The position numbers and the translations under genes were made by a program. From Pseudo-nitzschia pungens (taxonomy: Eukaryota; Bacillariophyta; Bacillariophyceae; Bacillariales; Bacillariaceae), in contig CM074761.1 of NCBI GenBank assembly GCA_037355855.1, positions 1,755,346-1,819,345 of the forward strand: 64,000 bases of DNA. Direction: 5' to 3'. Position 1 is the stretch's first letter. Every line of letters begins with the position of its first letter. This document shows, one piece after another, positions 10,927-22,079 of this stretch. The notes beneath the pieces are model-generated. The model was not told the DNA's origin. It made no database searches and worked only from the letters and a program-made list of their open reading frames with translations.

Positions 10927-11854
10927 CGTGAAAGTGTGTTTTCTGTTTTGTTTTTGCTGGACTTGACAAGAAATGGCTTCTTCTTTCCGTTGAAAATAAT
11001 GACTGCCTCGTGTTCAATTTTTCGAGAATGTTTGCACTCAAGTAGAGACATGGATTCCCTCTGCGGATAACTTTGCTTTATGAAAACGCTTGGTGAACAC
11101 CTTAGCAATTCTTTCTTTCACGGGGAGCAAAATATTGACAAATCGTGACGAAAACATCGTGTCGAATGCCACGTTTTGTTTGCCGATTATTGACGGGAGC
11201 ATAAACAAATTGGACTCCAACGGAAGAAACTCCTACATCATCTTCCGAAGCTTCTCCTACGGTATCTAGCTCCTAGCGTGGTTGGGAAGGACCCACTTCG
11301 TTCGATTCGATGATGCATGATCGTACCTTTTTTACTTTTTTTAAAAAAAAGAAGTACGAACTGTAACCTTAAAAATCTTACTTCCCGTATGTGTAATCAC
11401 TAATCACAGTTCGAGAGCTACGAGTTCGGGGTTTTTTTGCGCGTAAGGTTTACCGTGTACGTCCAAAAGCCGAACGCCCAACCTCCCACAATACGATGTA
11501 CGGAGTAACCGGTAATCTTACCAAACATACGTATGTACGATAGTTACAATACAGTTTAGAAAACAGCGTTCGTATGTGTCGCAATACGTAGATTACGTGT
11601 AGTAAGAAACTTGTACCGGTACATAACTTACTCGTAATTACGAAGCCTGTAGGTTCAGAGCGCCTTTTTTTCTAGTCCCCTCAGAACATACGTAAGCGCA
11701 CTGGTAATGGGGTACAAGTAAGTTACTGGACGGTTCCGGACACATGCGCCGATATCTTTAAAATTCTCATGAAAAAAAATAAGAAAAATACTTCGTAATA
11801 ACAATAGATACTTCGTATAAGTGAAAGGGCAACGAAAGGAAAATCTGAACCACA
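10927..11854. other. Intergenic, upstream of phosphomevalonate kinase
   Basis: The left part might hold 5' exons of the uncertain minus-strand gene. The right part (11300-11850) is rich in TACG/GTACGT and GTAAGG words and homopolymer T/A runs. No supported gene. Confidence 0.5.
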
Positions 11855-13351
11855 ATGACGTCTCTTGAGAGAGACTTTTCTAGTGTTACCGTTTCTGCCC
11901 CGGGAAAGGTCTTGTTGGCCGGTGGTTATCTGGTATTGGAAGCTCCTAACGCAGGTTTCGTGGTTGCAGCCGACAAACGATTTTACACAAGCGTCAGCGC
12001 TGGAAATGACAACAATGACAATGACGGCAGCGATGAGGCCAGGCAACCAATGCGGATTCGAGTTGAATCGCCCCAATTCCACTCGACATGGAATTACACT
12101 TATGATGAGTCGAATTGTCGCTTGGTTGCCTCTGTCAGCAACGAAAGCGTCAATCCGTTCGTGGAAAAGACTTTGAGGGTGTGTTTGATCTATCTTCTGC
12201 TGTCATCCAAGTTGACTAGGCCTGCTGCCCCGCCTTCTCTGGATATCCTCATCCGTGCTGACAACGATTTTTACAGCGTCTTACCTCATTTGCCCACGGA
12301 TTCAAAGAAAACTCCCGCGGAAGTCTCTGCTCTCCCAAAATTTCTTCCGTGTCCAGTTGATGAAGAAACTGGTAAGGCTGTTGTTCATAAAACGGGACTA
12401 GGGTCTTCTGCAGCATTGACGACCAGCTTGGTTGGAGCATTGGTGCACTATTTCACGCGCAATTTACCGGAGACAACAGAGGTGAACTTGTCCGCAATCA
12501 TCCACAATCTGGCGCAAATCTGCCACTGCCACGCCCAAGGAAAGGTTGGTAGTGGATTCGATGTAAGTGCCGCTTGTCACGGGACCCATGTGTATCGACG
12601 CTTTCCAAAATGCCTACTGCCAGATTTATTGCAACTTCTGGACCATTTTGAAAAGCAGTCTCAAGGAGACATAGAAAGTGACAAGGATTGTCATGTTAAG
12701 CTTGGTGAAACGCTGAAAGCTTCAGTGGAATTGGTGCCATGGAAAGAAGACATGGTTACAGCATTAAATCTTCCGAACGACCTGCAATTGCTACTGGCAG
12801 ATGTTCGTGGAGGGTCAGAGTCTCCGAGTATGGCACGGACAGTGTTGAAATGGAAAGCAGCAGAAAAAAGTCAAGACAGCGACGAGATTCCCCATTGGTC
12901 CGCATTGTCGAATTTAAATCCGAAGATCGTTGACTCGCTTCAGCAGTTGGCAAAAGACGGCAACGACAAAATTGACTACGACTCCCTTTCGAAACTACCA
13001 GCTTCCGAATGGCCTTCGGATACCGATTCTTCATTGATTTTCCTTCGTGATACCTTTAGCCAAATCCGTAAGGAGTTGCGATTGATGGGAGAAGCAGCTG
13101 GTGTGCCAATCGAACCCCCGCCGCAGCAAGAATTGTGCGACGCCACCTCGAAACTTCCTGGGGTGATCACTGCATTGGTTCCTGGTGCCGGTGGATACGA
13201 CGCTGTTGCGTGTTTGTATATCAATCGACCGGAAGTTGTGAAGTCGATCGGTGACTTGTGGTCCTCGTGGACATCTCCAGTCGTGTGTCCATTGGCGGTT
13301 CGGGCCGGCGATGATGGATTGCGGCTAGAGAAAGAATCTGAGCTAAAATGA
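11855..13351 (+). CDS. ERG8: Phosphomevalonate kinase
   Basis: GHMP-family kinase that converts mevalonate 5-phosphate to the diphosphate in the cytosolic or peroxisomal mevalonate pathway to isoprenoids. Single exon, 498 residues, close to plant (about 505) and yeast (451) enzymes. Motif 1 is VSAPGKVLLAGGYLVLE at residues 13-29; the ATP-binding GHMP signature is KTGLGSSAALTTSLVGAL (about 178); the family-typical CHCHAQGKVGSGFDVSAA follows; the C-terminal GHMP motif is TALVPGAGGYDAVACL. An Asn/Asp-rich insertion (about residues 50-60) looks like a surface loop. The start ATG follows an AT-rich leader. No targeting sequence is visible. Confidence 0.95.
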   Translation: MTSLERDFSSVTVSAPGKVLLAGGYLVLEAPNAGFVVAADKRFYTSVSAGNDNNDNDGSDEARQPMRIRVESPQFHSTWNYTYDESNCRLVASVSNESVNPFVEKTLRVCLIYLLLSSKLTRPAAPPSLDILIRADNDFYSVLPHLPTDSKKTPAEVSALPKFLPCPVDEETGKAVVHKTGLGSSAALTTSLVGALVHYFTRNLPETTEVNLSAIIHNLAQICHCHAQGKVGSGFDVSAACHGTHVYRRFPKCLLPDLLQLLDHFEKQSQGDIESDKDCHVKLGETLKASVELVPWKEDMVTALNLPNDLQLLLADVRGGSESPSMARTVLKWKAAEKSQDSDEIPHWSALSNLNPKIVDSLQQLAKDGNDKIDYDSLSKLPASEWPSDTDSSLIFLRDTFSQIRKELRLMGEAAGVPIEPPPQQELCDATSKLPGVITALVPGAGGYDAVACLYINRPEVVKSIGDLWSSWTSPVVCPLAVRAGDDGLRLEKESELK

Positions 13352-15619
13352 ATTGATTTTTTCACAGTAATTACCACTAAAACAGCCTTGAACTCCTCAT
13401 AGCGTTGTTAAAACAGTAAAAATACTTTTTTTCATCGCCATTCCCAATGCCTGATAATAATGAATATGAGATTTTGAAGGTTATTCCAATTTCTTGGGAC
13501 TAACGAATCGAAGGAGAAACGTTTCCAAGAGGCTAGACCTGACGATGATCAAAATAGTACGAACTCGCATGATCTATTAAAGATATTGGGAATTGAACCG
13601 AAGTACGGTAATATTGCTGCAATGCTTCAGTACTATCAAGCGAGATAGAATTCTTCAACAAGCTCAATCACAATACGCAACCTGCAAACAATTCAACTAC
13701 TAGATCATGGACCATTGATGAAGTCTCGAAACGGAATACATGCAGTTTGCATTTTATCATGCGGCCCGAACGACTGGTTTGTTGTGTGTGATTTGCGACA
13801 GAATGAAATAAGGTCAAGTGAGTGCACGTGGCTGGTATAGAACATTGTAATTCACCATAACTGGAAATCAAAACGTCAAATTTTAGTTGACGCTATTGAA
13901 AAGTACATACTACGCGCAGTACTACCTCTCGAAACAAAATTGTTCTGAAGTCATTATTCTCCTCTAGGTTTTGTTCTGTACTGAAAGATAGCCTTCACAA
14001 CTTTTTGTGTTCAAACAGAAATGGCTTCATGCCATCGTACTTCCCTTCTTTTGTAAATGAACTGCGTGCATCCCTCTAAAAAGTGTTGCAGCTGTAAACT
14101 TCTTTTTGGTACACCAGAGTCCTAAAGATTTTTTGCAACTCTGCTTCAGCATTTCATGAAAAAACCCTTACAGTCCTCTTGCAGTACCAGCTCAAAGATA
14201 CTAACTAGTAGACGGAAAGTTTCTTGGCGTCAAGACACCAAAACAATCCTTGTACAGCAGCAACAGAACAAATGTTAACAGTCAAGTGAGTCATTTGATT
14301 TCGCTAACTATGAGGTTGACCTGGACAAAGATGAAAGACACGAGGAGACAACTACAAATACTAGTTGTACCATACAATTTTGAAATGAAAGAAGTTGTAA
14401 CAATTTGTGGCGATCTTCCACATTCGGTACACCATGAGTGTAAGAAGAGACATACGGTACCGGTAATGAATTTTTTCTTTTCGGTGGAAAGAGCTGAACA
14501 TCGGGAGGTTCACTTCAAAACTGAAAATGAGATTTACGTAACGCTGAACCTCAGGACAGAAAGATAGGCCGCGGTTTGTTTCTTGTTCACTTTGGTTTGA
14601 GGTACCGTATGGGATGGCCATACCTTACTTTTCATCATCATTATCACCCTCTCCGCTATTTAAAAATTGCTTCTCACGTGTCGGAAACTTTTCTATCAGA
14701 TAAAAGATCTTGGGCTTAGTCAATTGAAATAAAAATGAGGGTCCTCGATTAAGTATTGATTGAATATTTTTTGTACATGTGGGGAAGTTTTATGCATACA
14801 AGACGTAGTAACCTTACGTGCTATTTACTCATAGTCGCTCCGATTGTGAAGAAGCTTCCACTCGAGTCAGTTTTTCTACATGCATTCGTGAGAAACGAGC
14901 TTACTACGGTACGGTAAACCCTTAGTTGGTTACTCCGATGGAGTTTCGTTATGATTTTTTTATTATTTCTTACTCCTACGTACTGGGTCATAATACAAAT
15001 TCAAAAGATCAGCATGCTCGAAATCCGATATTCACACCGAACGATATTCCATAGTATCGATAGTTTCAAAAATCTCGTTCTCTCACAATTGGAGTTTCTG
15101 TCGTTTGTGCGAGCCTGTCAACCATGTGTATAAAATAAATCCTACGTAGATTATGATACATTGGCATTTTGAATTCATCAGACACACGAGTCCGGCGGCA
15201 TGAAACTAATTATTCACGTGCATTTAACGAATTGGCAACTCACATGATGAAAGGAACGATCTGGGTCGATCCAACAACAACAAGATTGGAGGAACTAAAA
15301 ATAAAGCGGATTCAGTTTCCTTCGACGATAAAAGCACCTTATTACTACCAGGGTACGCTCTAGGTACTGCAGTGTCAGAGCACAACCATTCCATTGTCAA
15401 CGCCATCGTCGATTCATTCATTTGTGAAACTATACGAAAGCACATCGGTTGCCTCGAATTGTTTGAAAATCTAGATTCAAAGCATCTGCAGTCTGGGAAA
15501 GCTACCCTTGCTTCCGATCCGTCGGTCAGAAACTTTCACAAAATAGTACACATACTCATCGTATCAGACAACAACCTGCGTTGGCAAACAAGGTCAGATA
15601 AGCATTGAGATTTTGTACG
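13352..15619. other. Long intergenic region
   Basis: Over 2.2 kb with only short low-quality frames on both strands. It contains AT-rich sequence and scattered ACGTAAG/TACGGTA words. It includes the promoter side of gene A. No supported gene or RNA. Confidence 0.55.
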
Positions 15620-18600
15620 ATGCAATCATCCACGATCACGATGCCACCGAAATGCATGGCCCGGAACACAAGATATTTGTCTTGCATTCGTGGATGGTTA
15701 CTTATCTCGTTGGTCTTGCTTTCTGGTCCCGGAAATTGCAACGGGCAGCTAGAGAAGTTCCAACCGTTCCATGAACTACTTCCGGTTGTACACGCTGGGG
15801 TCCAAAAGGATCTTGAAGCTATAGCACTCAAAGCAAGCTCAATCGAAAACTCAGAAGTTTTCTCTGGAAGAATGGTGCAAAGCAACGATGAACTTGCCTT
15901 TTGCTACGATGCATTGTATCTTGCGGACCAGAACAATGACAATAAGGTCGATCGAGACGAATTTGTGACGTTCGCACAGATTATGGGTCCACCTGGTTTC
16001 CTTCCGAGTGCGGACGTCTACGAAGATCTACCCTTAATCTTGCAAAGCAATTTTATAATCCTGGCGTGCCTATGTTTACAGATTCCAACATTTGATGGAG
16101 GGAGCGGTGTTGACCCAAAATGTTGCGCAATAAATCCTCATATCGACGTGGATGGAACGCAACCTGGAGAAATCCCTTCTTCCCGACAGTCGCAATACCT
16201 CTATCAGGTTTGTTTCTTAACTGAAACTTCGATCGAACGACTATTGATCAGTGAAACTCCAACTACATCACCCACTGAAGAGCCTGTCCTCACCGACAAG
16301 CCAACATACAAACCGACGAGGAGGCCGACAGGAAAACCAACGAAGGAGCCTACGAAGGAACCCACAGACAAGCCTACATCGAAACCTTCGAGGAAGCCGA
16401 CAAACAAGCCGACAGCAACGCCCTCTGCAGTCCCGACCGAACTTCCAACCAATATACCGTCTGGGAAACCAACGGACGAACCAACCAGAGAGCCTACTAG
16501 GGATCCAACCCGGGAGCCCACTAGAGAGCCGACTGGAGAACCCACAAGAGAACCCACTAGAGAGCCGACGAGAGCGCCGACGAGAGCGCCGACGAGAGAG
16601 CCAACGAGAGAGCCAACGCGAGAGCCGACTATGGATCCTACTGCAATGCCCACTGAAAAGCCGACTCTCTCTCCAACGGCGGTGCCTTCTGACACACCAA
16701 CCAGAGAGCCTACCGAAAGTCCTACCGGGGAGCCAACGAGTGAGCTTTCAAATATGCCCACCAGGACACGAACCGCATTTCCAACGGCCATAGCGTCCGG
16801 AAATCCAACAAGTGAGCCAATCGAAGAACCTACAGGGGAACCAACTGTGAAGTTTTCCGATGCGCCAACAGAATCACCAACTAATCTACCCACCGATACA
16901 ACATCCAAAACTCCAACTGTGAATCCAGTAGTTACGCCAGACCCAACTATGAAACCGACGCCATTTTTTCGTTTACCGACTTCAGAACCGTCATCGAAGC
17001 CGACACCTTCGACAGAAGCACCCTCTATCTTCCCTACTGTGAAAGATATTGATGTTACCCCCACGCCGACTGATGGATTATCTGAATTGGAGCCGACGGA
17101 GGTTGCCGTTGTCATGTACGGAATTGCCGTTACTGACGGCAAGATCGAGGATGTCCCGTTCTCATCCTACGAATCTGATTTGATTCAAAGCATGGGCATT
17201 GTAGCGGTAAATGTCGCAGCTGACATCAACTTGGTTTTGACCGATTATGACAACAGACTTCTCCATGAAAACCAACAACTTGGCACAACACTACGACGGT
17301 CTCTGCAACGTAGCCATCGAAAATTATCGAGTACAATAAATGTTAAGTTGCCGACGGCTATTGACGATATCATTGATGCCGAATGCCCTTCGTTTGTCCC
17401 ACCAAACGATTCGTGCGAAACTGTTACAGCTTCTGTTGACATTAATATCGCTGTGACTGACAATATTGCCGCAACGGTTCGTCAGGACAGCTCCCAAAAC
17501 CTCTTCGATCCAACTGCTGTTAAAGAGTTGTTCCAAGAAAATCTGAACACGGCGATAGAAAGTGGGGCATTGCAAGTTGCTTTGACTGAAGTAAATCCCA
17601 ATTCGGTTGTCTCAATTACCACCGGCGCCAATCCCAGCCCACCGGGACCTACTCCAACACTCACGCCTACGTTGGGTGATGATACTCTGGCACCAACCCC
17701 AACAGTCACTGCTGCGACATCGAATGACAAGGGTGTGCCTTTGTCATCAGGAGGAATTGCAGGTCTCATTTTGGCCGGCCTTGGTGGTCTAATCATTGGA
17801 TTCCTCTGCATTACGGCTCTCCGTCGTCGAGACTCGGAAGATGATGAAAACAATTCAGCGAATTTGCAGGTCGCATCCGCTCATGAGATTACCCCTGATA
17901 TCGAAGAAGCACAAGCCAAAAAAGATGACGCGGCATCTGCTGAAAGTATCGATCTGGGTTCGGATGATGGAGATGGTGAATTGAACAAAACCGAAAGATT
18001 GGACGAACCCTCTCCACCGCCGGCTATAACTGATTCAGAACCGCCCTTAGTCGATACGGGTGCTGTAGTAGCCACTGCTGCTATTGGTACGGCAGTAGTT
18101 TTAGACTCGGAACATGACGACCAAAATAATCTCAGTAGCAACATTGGCACTCCAGGAAAGAAGAAAAAACCGTCTGGTACTTTATACGAAGTTCCAGGAG
18201 CGAAGGGAATGATCTCTGATGAGGCCTCATCAGCAGGAGAATCCGGTTGGTCATCGAACCAAGATGGGTCTTCGGCGAATACTTCGATGGATGCAAGTTT
18301 GGATAGTATTCCCCAATCAAACTTTGCTGGAATATCACCTGTCGTCTTGGGTGAAGTAGCTGCAGCAGGAGTAGATGCCGGAAACGTCGATAGCACTTCT
18401 TCACTACCGGCGAGTCCAGAACGGTTGCAACAAGAGGAACAAGTTAATTCTGTATCACAGAGCCTAAGTCCGATGCACAGCGCAAGTCCGTCAAATAGCA
18501 GGAGTAGCCAGGCCCATAGCCAGGAACTGAGCTATGCGGGAACCTCCGGAACAGACGGCAGCAAAGAATCTACCTATTCAGAACTTGACGAGGCCATCCA

Positions 18601-19969
18601 GAAAGGTGATTGGGCTGCAGTCGGTGTCACAGCAGCTCTTTTAGCTTCTCAGGCTTACGGAGACGAGAGTACAACTGGCAGCAGCAAGAAGAGCAATATA
18701 AGGTTCAGGCGTCAAAGCGCACCTTTAAACCCAGAACGTGCAGCAGAACTCGATCGTTTAGTTGAGAGTGGTGACTGGGAAGGTGTTGTGGCAGCCGCAG
18801 CCAAATTTGATGCGCAAGAGGCCTTGCGTGGAGACTCCCAATCGCAAAATTCATCTGGATCGGTAGTTTCCGCTCCTTCCACAGCAGGATCGCACCACAG
18901 CTCTGCTCTGTCAGGTCCAGGATCTGTGGGCGGTTCTTCCAATGGGACAATTCCTTCCAATATGTCAGAATCGCAAACAATCGATACTACAACGAGCCCA
19001 TCTACGTATACGGCCACTGGTCTAACTGCGACTAGCGATACAGCATCCACAAGGTCCAAGGCAAGAAAATTAAATGAGATTAGAGATGAAGTAGAAGCTT
19101 TGGTCAACGCCGTCGTTCCAGAGGAGGCCGAAAACGTAGATGAAATGATGACCCAGTTCCGAGGGCGAGAGGAAGAATTGGTGGAAACTCTAAGATCGAT
19201 GCAAGAACGACAGGTTGCACTGAAGGCTCGGAAGGAGAGCCGAAAGCAGGCAAAACTGCAGGTCAAACAATACGTTCAAGATAAGAAAAAACAAGAACCA
19301 GTAGATTCCGCTGATGTCGCAGTCACTTCCGCAGAAGAGTTGTGGATGAAAGAAATCGAAGATGCGGATAGCGGAGGAGCGGCACCTGCCACACCAACGA
19401 AAGTTGAGGAGGATGCTGAAGCAAATGCTATGAAAAATCAGCTCAAAGAAGCCATCGACAAAGAGGATTGGGAAAACGTAGCGGAAGCTGCCGCTGGTCT
19501 CTCGGGCCATGCATTCAAAACACCTCAAACTCCTCAAGACAACATATCAGACACGTCGAACCGCAGTATTGATATCAACGCTCTAGTTGACGCAGGTGAT
19601 TGGGATGGTGTTGTTGCAGCTGCAAGTAAGTACGCTGAGGGTAGCACTACCGTCGGTGGCAGTTCCAACGAAAATACAAAAGCAAGTTCAGAAGAGATAG
19701 CAGATGATTCAACCATAGAAATGAGACGAAGACGTAGAGAAGAAAGACTCAAGGAAGAAGAGGAAGCTCTTGCACAAGCACAAATATGGGACGCCATTGC
19801 CGACCAAACCAAGGTCGAAGATAGCAAGGCACAAGAAGGCGCCGCAGGATTGGCTGCTGACTGGGCCATTGATCAAAGCCTTGCAGCATTGAGAAAGGCA
19901 GAGGAGGAGGACGACAATGATAGCATTGACTCCGGAAAACAGCAAAAAGACGGCGACGAAAGCTTATGA
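15620..19969 (+). CDS. Gene A: large single-pass membrane protein with EF-hand, Pro-Thr repeats and GDW repeats
   Basis: Single exon, 1449 residues from the first ATG (15620); an ATG at 15656 gives a tighter signal peptide (RGWLLISLVLLSGPGNCNG). Order: signal peptide; EF-hand-like calcium loop DQNNDNKVDRDE (103-114), then LQSNF and paired Cys; about 70 Pro-Thr repeats of the PTREPT type (about 213-490); a folded ectodomain with CPS...CETVTASVDI; one membrane helix (about 711-735) followed by RRR; a long acidic, Ser-rich cytoplasmic part holding four GDW-type repeats (about 990, 1046, 1277 and 1320), a conserved coiled-coil VPEEAENVDEMMTQFRG-like (about 1150-1223) and a C-terminal AADWAIDQSLAAL motif. 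Genes B and C on the same strand share these modules. Likely a surface or wall-associated membrane protein (inference); exact role unknown. Confidence 0.9.
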   Translation: MQSSTITMPPKCMARNTRYLSCIRGWLLISLVLLSGPGNCNGQLEKFQPFHELLPVVHAGVQKDLEAIALKASSIENSEVFSGRMVQSNDELAFCYDALYLADQNNDNKVDRDEFVTFAQIMGPPGFLPSADVYEDLPLILQSNFIILACLCLQIPTFDGGSGVDPKCCAINPHIDVDGTQPGEIPSSRQSQYLYQVCFLTETSIERLLISETPTTSPTEEPVLTDKPTYKPTRRPTGKPTKEPTKEPTDKPTSKPSRKPTNKPTATPSAVPTELPTNIPSGKPTDEPTREPTRDPTREPTREPTGEPTREPTREPTRAPTRAPTREPTREPTREPTMDPTAMPTEKPTLSPTAVPSDTPTREPTESPTGEPTSELSNMPTRTRTAFPTAIASGNPTSEPIEEPTGEPTVKFSDAPTESPTNLPTDTTSKTPTVNPVVTPDPTMKPTPFFRLPTSEPSSKPTPSTEAPSIFPTVKDIDVTPTPTDGLSELEPTEVAVVMYGIAVTDGKIEDVPFSSYESDLIQSMGIVAVNVAADINLVLTDYDNRLLHENQQLGTTLRRSLQRSHRKLSSTINVKLPTAIDDIIDAECPSFVPPNDSCETVTASVDINIAVTDNIAATVRQDSSQNLFDPTAVKELFQENLNTAIESGALQVALTEVNPNSVVSITTGANPSPPGPTPTLTPTLGDDTLAPTPTVTAATSNDKGVPLSSGGIAGLILAGLGGLIIGFLCITALRRRDSEDDENNSANLQVASAHEITPDIEEAQAKKDDAASAESIDLGSDDGDGELNKTERLDEPSPPPAITDSEPPLVDTGAVVATAAIGTAVVLDSEHDDQNNLSSNIGTPGKKKKPSGTLYEVPGAKGMISDEASSAGESGWSSNQDGSSANTSMDASLDSIPQSNFAGISPVVLGEVAAAGVDAGNVDSTSSLPASPERLQQEEQVNSVSQSLSPMHSASPSNSRSSQAHSQELSYAGTSGTDGSKESTYSELDEAIQKGDWAAVGVTAALLASQAYGDESTTGSSKKSNIRFRRQSAPLNPERAAELDRLVESGDWEGVVAAAAKFDAQEALRGDSQSQNSSGSVVSAPSTAGSHHSSALSGPGSVGGSSNGTIPSNMSESQTIDTTTSPSTYTATGLTATSDTASTRSKARKLNEIRDEVEALVNAVVPEEAENVDEMMTQFRGREEELVETLRSMQERQVALKARKESRKQAKLQVKQYVQDKKKQEPVDSADVAVTSAEELWMKEIEDADSGGAAPATPTKVEEDAEANAMKNQLKEAIDKEDWENVAEAAAGLSGHAFKTPQTPQDNISDTSNRSIDINALVDAGDWDGVVAAASKYAEGSTTVGGSSNENTKASSEEIADDSTIEMRRRRREERLKEEEEALAQAQIWDAIADQTKVEDSKAQEGAAGLAADWAIDQSLAALRKAEEEDDNDSIDSGKQQKDGDESL
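16257..17095 (+). repeat. Pro-Thr coding repeat inside gene A
   Basis: In-frame 12-base units (roughly PTRE/PTKE/PTDK) repeated with drift, densest at 16470-16650. The strongly periodic sequence also keeps the opposite strand open as a VGS-repeat frame, which is a shadow. Confidence 0.9.
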
Positions 19970-20495
19970 GAAGATAGTTTAGAAATACGTCCAAGCTTTT
20001 GAATGTTAACTTATCAATCGAACACAATTGCGTAGTAATTCAAATATTTTATGTGAGTAAATCATAATTTCGTTTTATTTGTGCATTGAATAATTATCCA
20101 ATGGAATAGCTCTTGAAGCCCATGATTCAAGCTATATTGCATGTATGTAGAGGAATGTAAAACGCAAGAAAACAACGATAAGCCTGTATCGATTCTCATT
20201 GTCATTGTGGGTGTTAGTTCCAAACATCATGGTTATGACATGCTAGTACATACTGTACTACAGAGTAGCCTGCCACAAACATATTTCGAGGAGCTCTTTC
20301 CCAATTCTGAACTCAACGAAATCCTACTCTTTTGGCTAGAAATTTTTAGGTGTTGTCATGCGGCTGACTAGGGGTTGTAAAAGCTTACGACGACGCACTT
20401 TGGCTCAGGGGATCGAGTCGGCAATTTTATCGGTACTCGATATCTCTGACATGATGACGCTTTGGTCAATTATCTGTTTTTCTGTTTTTCAACTA
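19970..20495. other. Intergenic between converging genes
   Basis: AT-rich 3' flank of gene A and of the minus-strand gene. No supported gene. Confidence 0.6.
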
Positions 20496-22079
20496 TTAAA
20501 TACTTTCCCTGTTCGCAGTCTTGGCTTCTGAAACTGAACGATCGTCACTTGTAGCGTTCTTTAAAGCCCTATCTCCCCTGACAGCTCTTTTCATTATTAC
20601 GTTTGTATTCACTTCTTTATCCTGCAGCTGCGAGTGTTTCCTTGCCTTAGCGAAAAGTTTAAGAGAATGATATTCCTGACGAGTCATCCTTCGAGATGAC
20701 CAGTCACCCTCAATCATACTAGTCTTGCTGTTGCCAAATTCGTTATTTTGTTGAATACATTCTTCAGGTTCTTCTCTACTATCTCGGTACATATGCCGCC
20801 CTTCCCCGTGGTCCGTAGAAGAACATATCGATGACGGTGGAGGGTCAAGTAACTTCCGAACATCTCTCTCCAGCGTCTTCGTAATCTCTTCCAACCAGAG
20901 GTCATTGTAGCGATCTTTGCGCTTCTTCCTGTTCCTCCATCTTTTCCCACAGGTTTTTCTTCCTTTCAAGATGTGCTCATCTTCGTCAGTATCGTCAGTA
21001 TCGCTATTCACCCCGAGACAAGTTCCGTCGTCCTCTTCTAAGAATAACCGATCAATGGCTGCATTCGTCGTGCAAGACTTTTCGAGTATTTTTTGACAGG
21101 TCAACTTTACGATCTCTTCTTCGGTCACAGCATCGTCAACGTCATCAATTATATCCCCATCAAGGTTATCACTAGTATCAATTTCCTCAACCTGACTCTC
21201 ATCATGACCAATTAATAACTTCAATTCTTCCTCTGTGCTGTTCCTGCTGCTTCCATTTTCTTGATAGTATTGAATCCAAAGCTGTTCATAAGAAGCACCA
21301 TTTGGTTGGAACTTCCCGTACTTGCGAAGTTGACGAAATCCATCGAACAGATAGGCTCCAACGCGAGAAGGGACTCGACATCGTTCTCGAACGTACATCT
21401 TTGCTGCCTTGCGGGCTTCATATGCAAGCGGTGCCAATTCCTCTGGTCGCACAATTTCGTCTCCCAATTCCAAGACGAGTTCGCTGATTGCAGTAGGGAA
21501 CAACAATCTTTTGTAGAGACGCCTTGCTGTCTTTGCATCAAGGTCACCCCACAATCGGTTCCGGTTTCTCCCGAAGGCTTCCCTCAAACCCTCTTGACTG
21601 GTGTACCGTTCTGCCCATTCATGTTTCCGTCGACGATATTCGCTTGTCCGGAGAGGCAGTTCGTTCTCTACCCGATCAACGGTTTCGATGGTTATAACAT
21701 TCGTACTCTTTCTTTTCTTTTCCTTTGTTTTGCTTGTAGCAATCCGGGAAAAATTTGACTTCGACGATAGAGAAGTAGACGACAGTGTTGACACTAATAG
21801 TTCTTGAGAATATGAAGATCGAGATGGTTGAAGGGGGCACGTGCGATGATATGTTTGCCTCCGATTGATTTTAGATGTCGCCCTCGGCTTCAGTTTAGTT
21901 GTCATACCGTCACCAAAAGGGAAACATATTGCATACGAAAGAAGCGAAACGAACAGCGAAAACGCTATCATTATCCTGTGCTGCAGACGCCGGCGACGGT
22001 GCAGTTTCACGTGTGCCATAATATTATATGCATCATATCCACCAAATGAGCTCCTTCCATTGCTCCTTTGGTGAACCAT
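20496..22079 (-). CDS. Unknown protein with N-terminal membrane anchor (527 aa)
   Basis: Single exon. The ATG at 22079 is used; the ATG at 22019 (MAHVKLHRRRR) is an alternative placing the basic patch and hydrophobic segment IMIAFSLFVSLLSYAICFPFG nearer the N terminus, as in a signal anchor. After a Ser/Thr-rich linker comes an ordered-looking block (about residues 145-280; EYRRRKHEWAERYTSQEGLREAFG, then RLWGDLDAKTARRLYKRLLFPTAISELVLELGDE) with regular amphipathic helices. It is followed by an acidic segment, a basic patch (RWRNRKKRKDR) and a polar tail. I recognise no family. Targeting could be ER, plastid or membrane anchoring. Confidence 0.75.
   Translation of the reverse strand: MVHQRSNGRSSFGGYDAYNIMAHVKLHRRRRLQHRIMIAFSLFVSLLSYAICFPFGDGMTTKLKPRATSKINRRQTYHRTCPLQPSRSSYSQELLVSTLSSTSLSSKSNFSRIATSKTKEKKRKSTNVITIETVDRVENELPLRTSEYRRRKHEWAERYTSQEGLREAFGRNRNRLWGDLDAKTARRLYKRLLFPTAISELVLELGDEIVRPEELAPLAYEARKAAKMYVRERCRVPSRVGAYLFDGFRQLRKYGKFQPNGASYEQLWIQYYQENGSSRNSTEEELKLLIGHDESQVEEIDTSDNLDGDIIDDVDDAVTEEEIVKLTCQKILEKSCTTNAAIDRLFLEEDDGTCLGVNSDTDDTDEDEHILKGRKTCGKRWRNRKKRKDRYNDLWLEEITKTLERDVRKLLDPPPSSICSSTDHGEGRHMYRDSREEPEECIQQNNEFGNSKTSMIEGDWSSRRMTRQEYHSLKLFAKARKHSQLQDKEVNTNVIMKRAVRGDRALKNATSDDRSVSEAKTANRESI

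Noticed and set aside
16204..17142. 312-residue minus-strand frame rich in VGS repeats
   Set aside because: It is the antisense of the Pro-Thr coding repeat of gene A; the periodic codons keep both strands open.
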